Position numbers and translations under genes: made by a program. Source: Henckelia pumila (taxonomy: Eukaryota > Streptophyta > Magnoliopsida > Lamiales > Gesneriaceae). From it: a stretch of 64,000 nt of DNA. This document shows positions 48,267 to 59,759 of the stretch, one piece after another. The notes beneath the pieces were generated by a model. That model made no database searches. It saw nothing but the letters and a program-made list of their open reading frames with translations, and was not told the DNA's origin. The stretch is taken from positions 74,485,442 through 74,549,441 of the forward strand of contig NC_133122.1 of NCBI RefSeq assembly GCF_033568475.1, written 5' to 3'. Numbering within the stretch: position 1 is the stretch's first letter; every line of letters starts with the position of its first letter.

Positions 48267-48281
48267 ATTCTCCCCCCCTTA
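48267..48281 (-). other. Polypurine tract of element H
   Basis: On the minus strand aagggggggagaat directly precedes the 3' LTR. Confidence 0.75.
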
Positions 48282-48311
48282 AATTGAATTTCGTCCTCGA
48301 AATTAAAGTAC

Positions 48312-51300
48312 TTACCCGAACAACTCCGGGTAGCGAGTCCTCATGTCTGCCTCGGTCTCCCAAGTAGCTTCCTCCTCTGAGTGATTCAGCCACTGGACTC
48401 TGACCATCGGTATGACCCGCGTCCTAAGCCTCCGCTCCTCCCTAGCCAAGATCCGTACTGGTCTCTCCTCATACACTAGATCCGGTGGCAACTGTAAGGG
48501 CTCGAAATCCAACACATGCGACGGGTTGGAGACATATCTCCGAAGCATGGATACATGGAAAACGTTGTGCACTGCCGCTAGCCCTGGAGGTAGAGCTAAA
48601 CGATAGGCCAACGTGCCCACTCGCTCCAAGATCTCGAATGGCCCTATATATCTCGGATTAAGCTTGCCTCTCCGTCCAAAACGCGCTACTCCCTTCATAG
48701 GTGACACCTTCAAGAATACGTGATCACCTACTGCGAACTCCAAATCGCGTCGTCTGGCATCTGCATAACTCTTCTGCCGACTCTGCGCAGTCCTCATCCT
48801 CTCTCGAATCTGCGTCACGATGTCAGCTGTCTGCTGCACAATCTCTGGACCCAACAAAATCCTCTCACCAACCTCATCCCAATGCACCGGAGATCTGCAT
48901 CTCCTCCCATAAAGTGCTGCATAAGGAGCCATACCTATAGACGACTGAAAGCTGTTGTTATAGGTAAACTCCACTAATGGCAGTCTAGTCTCCCAAGATC
49001 CTCGAAAATCGATGACACAAGCTCTCAGAAGATCCTCGAGAACCTGGATCACTCTCTCAGACTGACCATATGTCTGGGGATGAAATGTTGTACTGAACAA
49101 AAGTCTAGTCCCCAAAGCTGTGTGCAGACTCTTCCAAAACGCTGAGGTGAACCTCGGATCTCTGTCTGATACGATAGACACTGGTATACCATGCAGTCTA
49201 ACAATCTCTCTGACGTAAAGCTCTGCATACTGTGTCAAAGTGTAAGTAGTTCTTACCGGCAAGAAATGAGCTGACTTGGTGAGTCTATCCACAATCACCC
49301 AAATCGCTGTACACCCTCTGGTACTCCTCGATAAGCCAACCACAAAGTCCATCGTAATATTCTCCCACTTCCATTCCGGAATAGGGAGAGGTCTAAGAAG
49401 TCCTGCTGGACGCTGATGCTCTGCTTTGACTTGCTGACAAGTCAAGCACTCTGACACCACTCTCCCGATGTCACTCTTCATTCCAGGCCACCAATACAAT
49501 AACTGCAAGTCTCGGTACATCTTCGTACTTCCGGGGTGAATGGAGTACGGAGATGCATGAGCCTCTGCTAGAATCTCGGCTCTCAACTGATCAACGTTCG
49601 GTACCCACATCCTCCCACGGTACTGAACGATGCCATCCTCCACTGTATACAAGAGATTACCTCTGGCCTCATCTCTCTGTCTCCATCGCTGTAGCTCCTC
49701 ATCAGTGTACTGTCCCTCTCTAATCCGATCTCGCAGAACTGGCTGCACCGTCAACACTGATAAGCTCGGTGCATGGCCACTCGGATAGCACTCCAAACCA
49801 AATCTCTGAATCTCGGTCTGTAGTGGTAACTGTACAGTCAAACATGATACCACTCACGACTTCCGACTCAAAGCATCTGCCACTACATTAGCCTTACCCG
49901 GATGGTAGCTAATGTCACAGTCATAGTCCTTAACAAGCTCAAGTCATCTGCGCTGCCTCATGTTCAACTCCTTCTGGGTGAAGAAGTACTTGAGGCTCTT
50001 GTGGTCGGTGAAAATCTTGCACTTCTCGCCGTAAAGATAGTGCCTCCAGATTTTCAACGCAAATACCACTGCTGCAAGCTCCAAATCATGCGTCGGATAG
50101 TTCTGCTCATGAATCTTCAACTGTCGCGACGCATATGCGATAACTCTGCCACTCTGCATAAGTACCGCGCCCAAACCAAGCTTGGACGCGTCGGTGTACA
50201 CCACTAACTCCTTATGTGGCACTGTCATAGCTAACACAGGTGCTGAAGTAAGTGCATCCTTCAGCTGATCAAAGCTCCTCTGACAATCTGGACTCCAACT
50301 ATACTTCGCGTTCTTCTTGGTTAAGGAAGTCAAGGGTACTGCAATAGAGGAAAAACCCTTGATGAACTTCCTATAGTATCCTGCCAAACCCAAGAAGCTA
50401 CGAATCTCCGAAGCATTCTTTGGAATCCCCCAATCCTTCACTGCCTGCACCTTGGACTGATCCACTGCAATCCCATCCCTAGAAATAATGTGGCCTAGAA
50501 ACGCCACTTGCTCCAACCAAAACTCACACTTACTGAACTTTGCAAACAGTCGATGCTCCCTCAAAGTCTGCAAGGCTGTATGCAAATGCTGTGTATGCTC
50601 CTCAATGCTCCTCGAGTAGATCAATATGTCATCAATGAATACAATGACAAACTGATCTAGATACGGATGGAATACACGATGCATGAGATCCATAAAAACT
50701 GCTGGAGCATTGGTCAACCCAAAGGGCATCACTAAGAACTCGTAATGCCCATAACGTGTCCTAAAGGCAGTCTTAGACACGTCTGAATCCCTGACTCTCA
50801 ACTGATGGTAACCAGATCGCAGATCGATCTTGGAGAATACCGAAGCTCCCTGCAACTGATCGAATAAATCCTCTATCCTCGGTAGTGGATACTTATTCTT
50901 CACTGTGACTCTGTTGAGCTCTCGGTAGTCAATGCACAATCTCATGCTGCCGTCCTTCTTCTTCACAAACAACACTGGAGCTCCCCATGGAGAAAAGCTA
51001 GGACGAACAAAGCCCTTCTCCAACAACTCCTGAATCTGCTCCTTCAACTCTCTCATCTCTGTAGGAGCAAGTCGATACGGTGCCTTAGAGATAGGCACAG
51101 TATCCGGCAACAACTCAATACTGAACTCCACCTCTCTCACTGGTGGAACTCCTGCAACATCGTCAGGAAAAACATCTGGATAATCACGTACCACCTCTAT
51201 ATCTGATAAAGATCTGCTAGAAATGTCTGAGGTAGTGGCCACACTAGCAAGAAAGCCCTGACATCCATGGCGCAATAATTTCCTCGCACGAACAAGTGAT

Positions 51301-51685
51301 ATCATCTGAGGAATACTGCTAGACTGAGCTGCAAAGAAAGTAAACATCTCACCTCCCGCTGGCTTTACTGACACTGTCCTACGTCGGAAATCAATCGAAG
51401 CTCCATTAACTGATAGCCAGTCCATACCCAAAATCAAGTCAAACCCAGTCAATGGAAGAACCACTAGATCTGCTCGAATGGAGTGTCCCTGCAACTCCAA
51501 TGCCAGATCCCTGATGACACTAGTGGTAGTGATAATCTGTCCGGATGGCATGGTAACATCGTAACCACTGTCTACAACCTCCGGTGAAATGCCTATCCGT
51601 CTGATAAAATCTCGGGAGATAAACGAATGCGTGGCTCCTGAATCTAGCAACGCAAACGTGGAGTTGCCTCCAACTAGAATTCTCC
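48312..51685 (-). pseudogene. Element H pol: protease, RT, RNase H, integrase, chromodomain-like end
   Basis: It starts at the intron acceptor with [21 protein letters not shown]. The protease has DSG. RT has [28 protein letters not shown] and FIDDILIYS. RNase H has [13 protein letters not shown] and [16 protein letters not shown] (49944-49946) replaces Trp of RQRRW and a second TGA (49854-49856) follows ADALSRKS; otherwise the frame is open. Integrase has [43 protein letters not shown] and HPQTYGQSER (Asp of the usual QTDG is Tyr). The tail has GPFEILERVG, VHNVFHVSMLRRY and a chromodomain-like VRVQWLNHSEEEATWE. Spliced to gag it would give 1478 codons. Confidence 0.93.
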
Positions 51686-51880
51686 CTGCACGCAGAAGAT
51701 TCCCAACAATTCATACCACTATGCTCCCAAGGTTAAAACACTAAAATCCTTAATTCTAATCACAAAGAAACAAAATTCTTATTCTAGCATGCTGATAGTT
51801 AAACTCAAGTAACAGGCATTCAAATATAATCGCAATAAACAAAAGCAAGGAATTGAAAAAGTTCTAGGGGTTAGGTATAC
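51686..51880 (-). other. Predicted spliceosomal intron between gag and protease, element H
   Basis: 195 nt on the minus strand from gtatac to ctgcgtgcag, U-rich. Splicing joins base 1 of gag codon 355 (51881) to the next two bases (51685-51684) and gives ITGRILVGG. Without splicing the gag frame reads GIPNP and stops. Position and phase are identical to the element E intron. Confidence 0.78.
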
Positions 51881-52943
51881 CGGTGATCAAGGAGGTATCT
51901 GGGTCAGCCTCCTCTGCCTGCATCACATATACTCGCCCACTGACGTTCTGCCTCTGCGGGCAGTTGGCAATCTGATGCCCCGGCTCTTTGCAACGAAAGC
52001 AGACTCCTGCTCCCATAAGACACTGCCCGGAATGCATCTTCTGACACTTCGGACATACTGGATATCTCCCTGGAGTAGGGGCCCCGCCCCTAGTCTGCTG
52101 CTGTGGCTTCCCCTGAGGCCTCTGCTGATTCGGGCCCTTAGATGGCCCTGTAGACTGCTTCTTCGCAGGTGGCTGCGAAGATGGTCGCTGATACCCTGTC
52201 TGCAGAAACTGCCTCTTACCCTGCTGCTCTCTCTGTATCTCTCTCCGTCCCTCCTCGGAACGCAAGGCCCTGCTGACTGCAGACTCATATGTAAAGACGT
52301 CTGCCATACGCACGTCATGCCTGATCTCAGCCTTCAGGCCCTCCACAAACTGCCGCAGCTTCTCCTGCGGACTATCAGCAATCATGGGCACAAAGTGACA
52401 GCCCCTCTCAAACTGGCTCACGTACTCCACAACAGACCTGTCCCCCTGACGGAGACTCATGAACTCCCGGATCATGCGACTGCGCACATCCTCAGTGAAG
52501 TACTTGGCGTAGAAGATACGCCTGAACTCGGCCCACGTCAGTGTAGGTAGATGGACTCCTCGAACTGCACCCTCCCACCAAAGGGCTGCATCGCCTCTCA
52601 TCATATACGTCGCACAGCTCACCCTGTCGGTGTCTGTGATCCCCATATAATCGAAGATGGACTCCAGAGAGCGAATCCATCCCTCAGCCACCAAAGGATC
52701 GGTGGTCCCCATAAATTCCTTAGGCCCCTTCTTCTGGAACCTTTCAGCGACGTCCTCCTCATGTGAAAGTCTGGGACGTGCAGCCTGCTGCTCCAACAGA
52801 GCAGTAATCCCTGCCATCATCGTAGCACTGGCCTGCTCCAGTGCTGTCATGGGGTGCTGCGAAGGTGGCGGTGGAGGTGGAGGTGGAGGTGGAGGTCCCC
52901 CACGTCGGTTCACTGGTCTGGGAGGCATTCTGCACCACCACAT
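51881..52943 (-). CDS. Element H gag
   Basis: Open from MWWCRMPPRPVNRRGG (MPPRPV at 52928 may be the real start) through a poly-Pro run and a capsid domain (WIRSLESIFDYMG, FRRIFYAKYF, FVEGLKAEIRHDV). A basic, Gln-rich region follows, then PVCPKCQKMHSGQC and the knuckle CFRCKEPGHQIANC (51960-52001). It reaches the intron donor at DTSLITG. Read through unspliced RNA it ends at 51864. Gag forms the virus-like particle in which reverse transcription occurs. No stop or frameshift is seen. Confidence 0.92.
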
Positions 52944-53099
52944 ATTACTTTACGTAAATCGCCATGCATAACTAAGTGTTTAAAATTAAGGCTAACTTAA
53001 ATTCTAGAAATTAAATCATACTATAAACATTTAAAACTTACAAACCGGTAGCGTGGATTTCTGAGCTCGCAAAGTAGTAGTGACCCCTCCAAGGACCGT

Positions 53100-53111
53100 G
53101 CTCTGATACCA
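53100..53111 (-). other. Primer binding site of element H
   Basis: On the minus strand tggtatcagagc, two bases after the 5' LTR. Confidence 0.8.
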
Positions 53112-53113
53112 AC

Positions 53114-55741
53114 TGAAACGACCCTAACTCTATAATAAATAAATATGCGGAAAATTTTTCTTTTTTTTTTTTTTATATACTACTAAATAAAATATGTACA
53201 TATATGCCCATACATATATGCACAGGATAAAATATTTAAAATAAATACATGACTAAATAAATAAACAATTAAATACTTAAGAAAAAATGCATTCTTTAAA
53301 ATAATTAAACATCTGAGTCAACCCTAGAATTAAAAATATACTGCATAAATAAAATAATTAAAATATGTGCATGCACTAAAACATTTAATAAAATATTCCC
53401 ATAAACCTCAACCACTAAAAATATAATAAAATGTTTCACATGACATCATGCACGGTGACTCAGAAGCTGTCACGGTCATGGGGCTACTGCAGCGCTGCTC
53501 ATACGTCCTCACCACCGGTAGGAGTAACCTGCTCCTCTACGTACTCACCTGCACCATATCAGTGTAGTGAGCCTAGAGGCCCAACATGCATACTAACAAG
53601 GGTTCAAAATAATTTAAAACAATTTAATACTAATACATACATATACATGAATGAGCATTCTTAAAAATTACATAACATAACTTACTTAAATAAACATAAA
53701 TACATAATACATAACATACATACTTGAGTTGTTGAGCACTTATTTTCTTAACATCGAATGGTTCTATCCGTAAGTGTGACCCATACTTATAGTGCGACTG
53801 ATCAGTCTAAGAAACCATCGTACGAGGCTGGTGGCGAACCACCCATACATAAATGGCAGAAACTGCCCATACATAAATGGCCACACTACTTCAATTTCCA
53901 CCTAAAATATTTTATTTGCTCAACCATATAACTTCAATCATAGCATAAAAATTGATTTCATGAGTGCATGTACTTAAATAAATTGTGTGTCCTTCATATA
54001 TATTTAATTTAATTTTCTTACTAACATATAAATATTAAAATAACTTAAATGCATAAAAATAATTAAATATATAATCAGGACACATGCAATTTTTCTCATG
54101 GATGGTCCTGGACTGCTGGCCTTACACTCAAGCCCATTAACTTAAATCTGGCTCATTAACATACTTAAGCCCAATATCTTAAACTTTAAGCCCAATTAAT
54201 TAATCTAAGCCCAATTAAAATTACACTAAGCCCAATAACACTTAAACTGGCCCATTGGGCCCAAAAACCCAAAGACTGGCCCATTAACTTTTATGGGCCC
54301 AAGAGCCCATAAAATTAATGGACTAACTTAATTAAAATTTTAAAAGTCCAAATAAAATTATTTGGGAGTCCAAATAATTTTATTTCAATTAAATTGACTC
54401 AAAAACCCATTATTTCATAAAATATTTTAAAAATAAAAAGACTCGAGCCCGGCCCACCAAACCCGGACCCGGACCCACTTAACCCGACCCACTAACTTAC
54501 TGATCCGACCCGAGCCCCCACGACCCGACCCGGTACCCTAAACCCTAGAACCCGAACCCCCCTTACCTCACCAAGGCCGCGGCCGTGAGCAGCAGCCATT
54601 CCATGGCTGCTGCCGGCCGGCTCCGGCCGCCGCCCGGACGTAGCCCACGTCCGGGCGGACCTAACCTGTCCGAACCCTAGCCCCCATGCAGCCTATACTA
54701 GAAGCCCGAAGGGCCTTCCCTTCGAACCCTAGACCTGCGCCTCTTGGAGGCCGATCGACTCTGGTTGGTTTCCTGGCTTGTTTGGCTCGAGCCACTCGAG
54801 CCATTCGAGCCAGGCCACACCATCACCCCCTTCCAGACCCTCGGCCACCAGTAGACACCACCATGAGCAGAAAAAAATGTGCACACCAACAAGAAACCAC
54901 ACAGCCAATTCGGTCTCTACATGGCCAAGGAAATTTTTCTGAAAATCTTTAAAATTTACGATGCACATCTCATACACACACTATAATATCTGATATTGTA
55001 CGAAAATTAGAAAAGAATTCATGCCTTTCACCGAAGTAGTAGAAAAAACGAGAAGGCGACGAGTCCGGGACGACGGGGCGATGACAACCGACTTGAACCT
55101 TCAAAAACCGAGGCTATGGTGTTCTTGGAGCTTGCTCGGTGGAGAAGATGAAGATTTATGAGGGTGGCGGCTGATGGAGGGGTTGAGGGATCGGCTAAAA
55201 GGGTTTGGGGTAGATTAGGTTTAGGTTTTGATTTAAAATTGGTTTTAAGATAATTAAAAAGGTTTAAATATAAAATATAAAATTTAAAAAAACTCTAATT
55301 AAAAGTTGAAATCTGAAATATTAAGTTAAACATATGAAAATCCCGAAATATTGAATTAAAGAAATTTTAAAAATACTAAAAAGTCAATATTTTGGCTAAT
55401 TTTGACTAAAAACGGACTCCTAAAATTATATAAAATTAAATACTTAAAATTTTGAGATAATAAAACTCAAAATAATATTTTAGGGTTCTAAAAAGGCTCA
55501 TAAAATAATTTGGCTAGCAAATTGTCATCTCGTCCGTCCACGGTCCCGTCTACGCGATCAAATAATTTAAAATACTAAAATCATCAAAATTACTAATTAT
55601 GGGTTAAATGCTTAAAAAAAATAAATTAAATCATGCACAAATAATTCACATAATTATTTAACCCATAAATCAAAAATTTAAATAATTAAATATCCTAATT
55701 ATGCATGCGGATTTACGTAATTAAAAATAACGGGTGTTACA
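53114..55741 (-). repeat. Element H 5' LTR (right)
   Basis: 2628 bp, nearly identical to the left LTR. One small deletion lies in the GC-rich part near 54630, where ctggccggagcgccg of the left copy is missing. Confidence 0.93.
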
Positions 55742-55746
55742 CCATA

Positions 55747-56612
55747 AACCAGGCTCACTTTTATTACAAATGATAAAATCAAATTTGGGCCATAAACCAG
55801 GCCCATTAATAAAACCCAACAATCAATAATAAAGTTAAATGTAAACAACCTAACATACACCTATAATATTGGTCATGGCAATCGATCATCCTTATCCAAT
55901 AATATTTAATTCAAAAATTAATTTATTGGATATCATGCAATGACAATAAATATAAATAGATAAAATCATATTTCATACATAAAATCTTATTATATATATA
56001 AAATCATATTTTATCTAGTTTATCCATAAAATCATATTTTACATATAAAATCCAATTTTATACATAAAATCATATTTTATTATAAATTGTACCAAAATTA
56101 ATAATTAAAGATTTAATTTATGGGATTAAATTTATAAATTTCCAAAATTCAAAATTTATCCAAAAATTAATTTTCTTAAAAATTTTGGGCTCAAACAATT
56201 TTGACCCATTGCCTCATGGACCAACTGAAACAATTTTCAATCAGGCCAAAAACTGGGCCCAAAACCATTTTGGGCTAGAATTCATAATTCACGAAAAAAT
56301 TTAATTTTTAAAAAAAAAAAATTTCTTGGCAGCCCGGGACAATCCTGGGCTGCCCGCCCGTCGCTGGGCTGGACTCGTCCAGCCCAGCTGCGCGGGCTAG
56401 GGCAACGCTTGCCCTAGCTCGCGCAGGGCTGCTGCGTGCAGCCCATCTGCGCGCAGGGCTGCACGCGGCGCTGCCCGCTGCCTTCAGGCAGCGGGCAGCC
56501 CCGAAAATATTTTTTTTTTCTTTTCCGTTTTATTTTTTTGAAAAATCGAGGCTTTGTACAATCGATAAAATTTTAATCGTAAAATCCGAGAACAGCCTGT
56601 CTCTGATACCAC
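55747..56612 (-). other. Element G 5' leader, LTR-proximal part, with a GC-rich hairpin cluster
   Basis: Non-coding leader between the G 5' LTR and the H insertion. Most is AT-rich, with repeated aaaatcatattttat words at 55960-56080. An abrupt GC-rich block at 56328-56498 holds five consecutive inverted repeats, described in the findings. Confidence 0.75.
56599..56611 (-). other. Primer binding site of element G
   Basis: On the minus strand tggtatcagagac, one base after the 5' LTR; complementary to an initiator-Met tRNA end apart from the last two bases. Confidence 0.8.
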
Positions 56613-58459
56613 TGTTGGAACACAGTCGTTCTCCGGATCGAAAAAAAAAAATGATACCCGGTGCAGCTGAAGTTTTAAATTTTATATGGAACGATTCCAT
56701 ATGGGTATCAAATTTCTACGATTAAAATTGATAATATAAAATTTAAACAATAAAAATTTTACCTTAAAATCTCGAAACGAGATTATGGACACCAACAGAT
56801 TAAACTGCTCTTGTTGTATATCCCAGGAACTGATGAACGAACAATTCTTCAATCAGGTCCACGAACAGAAGTTTAATCCCTCTGATAGACTGCACTAGAA
56901 AGTCTATCAGAAGTTTCTACGAAGAGATAGAACAGATATGATCTGCTAATTCAGACTGCAAATTCAAAATTCGCAGACTGAAAATTCTCTAAGACAGAGA
57001 GAGGGGGGCGGCCGAAATTCCTAGACTGGAGGCTAGGGTTTTCAAAAATCTGAGTGTAAGTTGTGTGTAATTTCTGTACTGCAATAACTTATTTATAATG
57101 TGGGCTGCTAACAGCTTAGAGCCCATTAGTCCTAAGTTCAAGCCTGACAAGCAAAACCCGCATGTTCAGAAATTAATATAAAATTCATCGTGACTAGATT
57201 GATAAACCAATTTCACCAATGTGCACAGAAACCATTTTTGCATCTTTTAAAGTCAAGATAAATTTTCTGAATCCGAATTCAGTGGTTTCCAAAAATGTCC
57301 ATCACTATGTCATTTTAGGAAATCTTACTCCATCTACTCTTAAATAAGAAGTCTCACTTCTTTATTCACTAAATTTAACTCTTTAAATTTAATTATCTCA
57401 ACGGGGATTAAAAATCCATTACTTGTGTGACCCTCAATGGTTCAGGGATACATCTAGCCATGGGCTCACAACTCCTTGTGACTCGGAACAATAATTTCCG
57501 ACTTGCTCATCCAATCATGGTAAGAGCGCCTAGCAACATCGCCCCATGATTCCCTAGGTATCACTGATAGTGCCTGCAAGAACCAATAGATTTTGGTTAG
57601 CGTACAGTACGGTCCCTTCATCCATATATCCCGATCAAATCAACAACCATTGGTAAATCGAGAGTCGTTCGAGATTCGATAACTATGCAATGCATCTTGA
57701 AGATCAAATAGTGACATCGCATGTGCTACTAAGAAACCATTTCTTAAAACACATCATGCACTCTGGCCAGAGATTCGTCACACTAATATCTCCTCAGATT
57801 GCATAGGATATCCACACTCGCAAGTATGTGGTGAATCCTTGACAACAAAGCATCGACTCCTATATGTGTCGTAACTATACCCAATCCCGACACCTGATGA
57901 CCCCAATAGAGTCGGTAAACGAGTCAAAGTACAGTACTAGCATATAGAGTCTCAATGATGTTTCAAGTAGTAAGGACTAATGGTGTACAACCAAAACCGC
58001 GGACTTTATCCACTCGATAAGTGATAACCACTTGGAAAGTCCGGATAGGGTAGTTCGATCATTCATCGTATGAATATCCATTTGCATGCTTTGAACATCT
58101 CTATGTTCCATACCAATGAAACGTGGTACTCGGCATCGCAAATGCTAGTCTCAATCTCGAGCGATCCTTATCCTTATTAACGGACGGCTCAATTGACTAG
58201 GAACTGTTTAGAATATACAGTGACTTTGAGATGTGTTTCATGATAGCCATCCCCATGTGCTACCACATCTTACATACAGTATAGTATATTCAAGGTCTTC
58301 ATCTAAACATCTTATAGTATGTCACAACATAATAATATGATAAAAGATAAAGTAAATGCCATTATAAAAGTGTAAATTATATTAAACAAAAGATTGTTTA
58401 TACATAGAGTCATAAAAGCCCTTAGCCACAAGTTGGCTCACCGGGCACCCACTCTTTCA
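56613..58459 (-). repeat. Element G 5' LTR (right)
   Basis: 1847 bp, nearly identical to the left LTR. Its borders are set by the aagat duplication and by the primer site. Confidence 0.92.
57089..57100 (-). promoter_or_regulatory. TATA box of the element G 5' LTR
   Basis: On the minus strand cattataaata, kept in the other LTR near 39378-39390. It is the likely start of G transcription. Confidence 0.5.
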
Positions 58460-58889
58460 AAGATATGATATGACCCTGCTACGATGGGTTATAATAACCG
58501 TTTAAGGCCTCGTCCCCTTAGAGGAGTAACAATTAGGGACTGATCAATAGCCATAATTAACGAGATGAATAACAGTTCTATGTCTAAGTTTATGTTTCAT
58601 TCATGATATGTGTTGATGCTCAGTTTCAAGTTTTGTCTTGTCTTGATTTATGTTGCGACATGTGTTGGAACATGCTCCTTTTGAACTCATATATATATAT
58701 GTATATTCGACATTTGCAGTCTTATTAGTTTTATTATCTTTTATGTTTTGCTTCTGCTATTGTCATGTTTTGATATTTTAAAGACATTTCTGGATTTTTA
58801 AAAGACTGTTATACACTACATGGCTTGTTTTTTTACGATTTAAAATTGTTAACAACGCTGATGTTGCGTTTCAATCTCGGGGCGTGACA
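58460..58889 (+). repeat. Element D 3' LTR, second part
   Basis: It begins with the aagat duplication, then continues the D LTR (atgatatgacc...) to ggggcgtgaca. Near 58718 it jumps from cgacatttgca to gcagtcttattag, missing about 150 bp present in the 5' LTR. Confidence 0.9.
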
Positions 58890-58894
58890 GTGCC

Positions 58895-59759
58895 CTTATG
58901 AGAATTGGAACTATTGTCTCTTTCGATTTGAAATGAATTCATTGGAGTGTTGTCCAGAACCTTGGATGTAGGATTGGTTTCAATTCGAACCAAGTAATTC
59001 GTGGTGTTCTTGTGTTTCTTGCGTTTATATTTGATTTCCTTTTATTATCTTGAATGCATGTTTTCTGGTTTTGAGCTTAACTTTTACGTTTACGATAAAT
59101 TGTAGGCATTTACAATGCTTAAGAATGCAATAAAATTTGCTTGAATATGAAAAAAAAAAACTGACCTAAAATGCTAAAAGATTCAATGGAAAATTAACTA
59201 AGAATTTGAAATTGATTGAAACTAAAGATATTGAAATTGTAGTGTGTTTGCAAGAACTTTTTTAGTTGATAGAGCCATTTCTTCTGCCAATTCATTCCTT
59301 TTATTCAATCTGGTAAATTTCATTACTTATCTTCACACGATCCATGTGTGATGTGTCCACGTTCTTTTCAAAACAACCGATTACCCGCTTTCTATCGAAG
59401 TCAACCTACTCAAATATTTAGTAGGCTTTGTATTGATTTATTGGATGACTTTTCTAAGGATTGACCTAATTAATTAGGCCATTAAATTTTTCCCAATCAA
59501 ATGCCTCGCAGGCTTTGGCCCATTAGAACAAATGCTTTCATTTAAGTCAATTCACGCACTCGACCCATTCACTTAACCATGAGACCCAAAGTTGCATTCT
59601 CAGAATTTGAACGTGTTTTCTGGGATGAAGAAGCGACCAAAAAAATCTACTCCCCAAAATTTAAATCCTTTGACAATAATTCATCCTGATCCGAAGATCA
59701 ACTTCCTCCAAAGATTCAAACCCAAATTTCAAAAATCCCCAATCCAAAACCATAATTCA
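58895..59759. other. Intergenic DNA right of element D
   Basis: Resumes the chromosomal sequence interrupted at 18327. No supported gene. An aataaaa signal about 20 bases before a 10-A run (59128-59160) could be the 3' end of a retroposed copy or transcript; I cannot assign it. Confidence 0.4.

Larger units (their letters stand above)
45624..55741 (-). mobile_element. Element H: Ty3/gypsy retrotransposon nested in the leader of G
   Basis: LTRs 45624-48266 and 53114-55741 (2643 and 2628 bp) are nearly identical. On the minus strand they start tgtaacacccg/tgtaacaccc and end gtcgtttca. The duplication ccata lies at 45619-45623 and 55742-55746. It carries a primer site, gag, a predicted intron, pol and a purine tract. 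Pol has only two stops, so it is a young and almost intact element, the best reference copy for E and F. Confidence 0.95.
38902..58459 (-). mobile_element. Element G: Ty1/copia retrotransposon nested in the D 3' LTR
   Basis: LTRs of 1848 bp (38902-40749) and 1847 bp (56613-58459) start tgttggaacac and end actctttca. The duplication aagat lies at 38897-38901 and 58460-58464. The primer site lies against the right LTR and a purine tract against the left one, so the element runs on the minus strand. Its gag-pol (40764-44708) is a single frame with only two stops. Its leader is split by element H. Without H it is about 9.4 kb. Confidence 0.93.
18333..58889 (+). mobile_element. Element D: Ty3/gypsy retrotransposon, expanded by nested insertions
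   Basis: The LTRs begin tgtgaagccacgg (18333) and tatgaagccacgg (38212), and both end ggggcgtgaca (19606, 58889). The 5-bp duplication gtgcc at 18328-18332 and 58890-58894 proves one insertion event. Inside are a primer site, an extra coiled-coil ORF, gag-pol with protease, RT, RNase H, integrase and a chromodomain-like C-terminus, and a polypurine tract. Elements E and F sit in its RNase H and element G in its 3' LTR. Removing them leaves an element of about 8 kb. The chromodomain-like end and domain order point to the chromovirus branch (Tekay/Del-like). Confidence 0.9.

Noticed and set aside
51975..52550. + strand ORF of 191 codons
   Set aside because: It is the antisense shadow of the H gag, which is supported by its capsid and zinc knuckle motifs.
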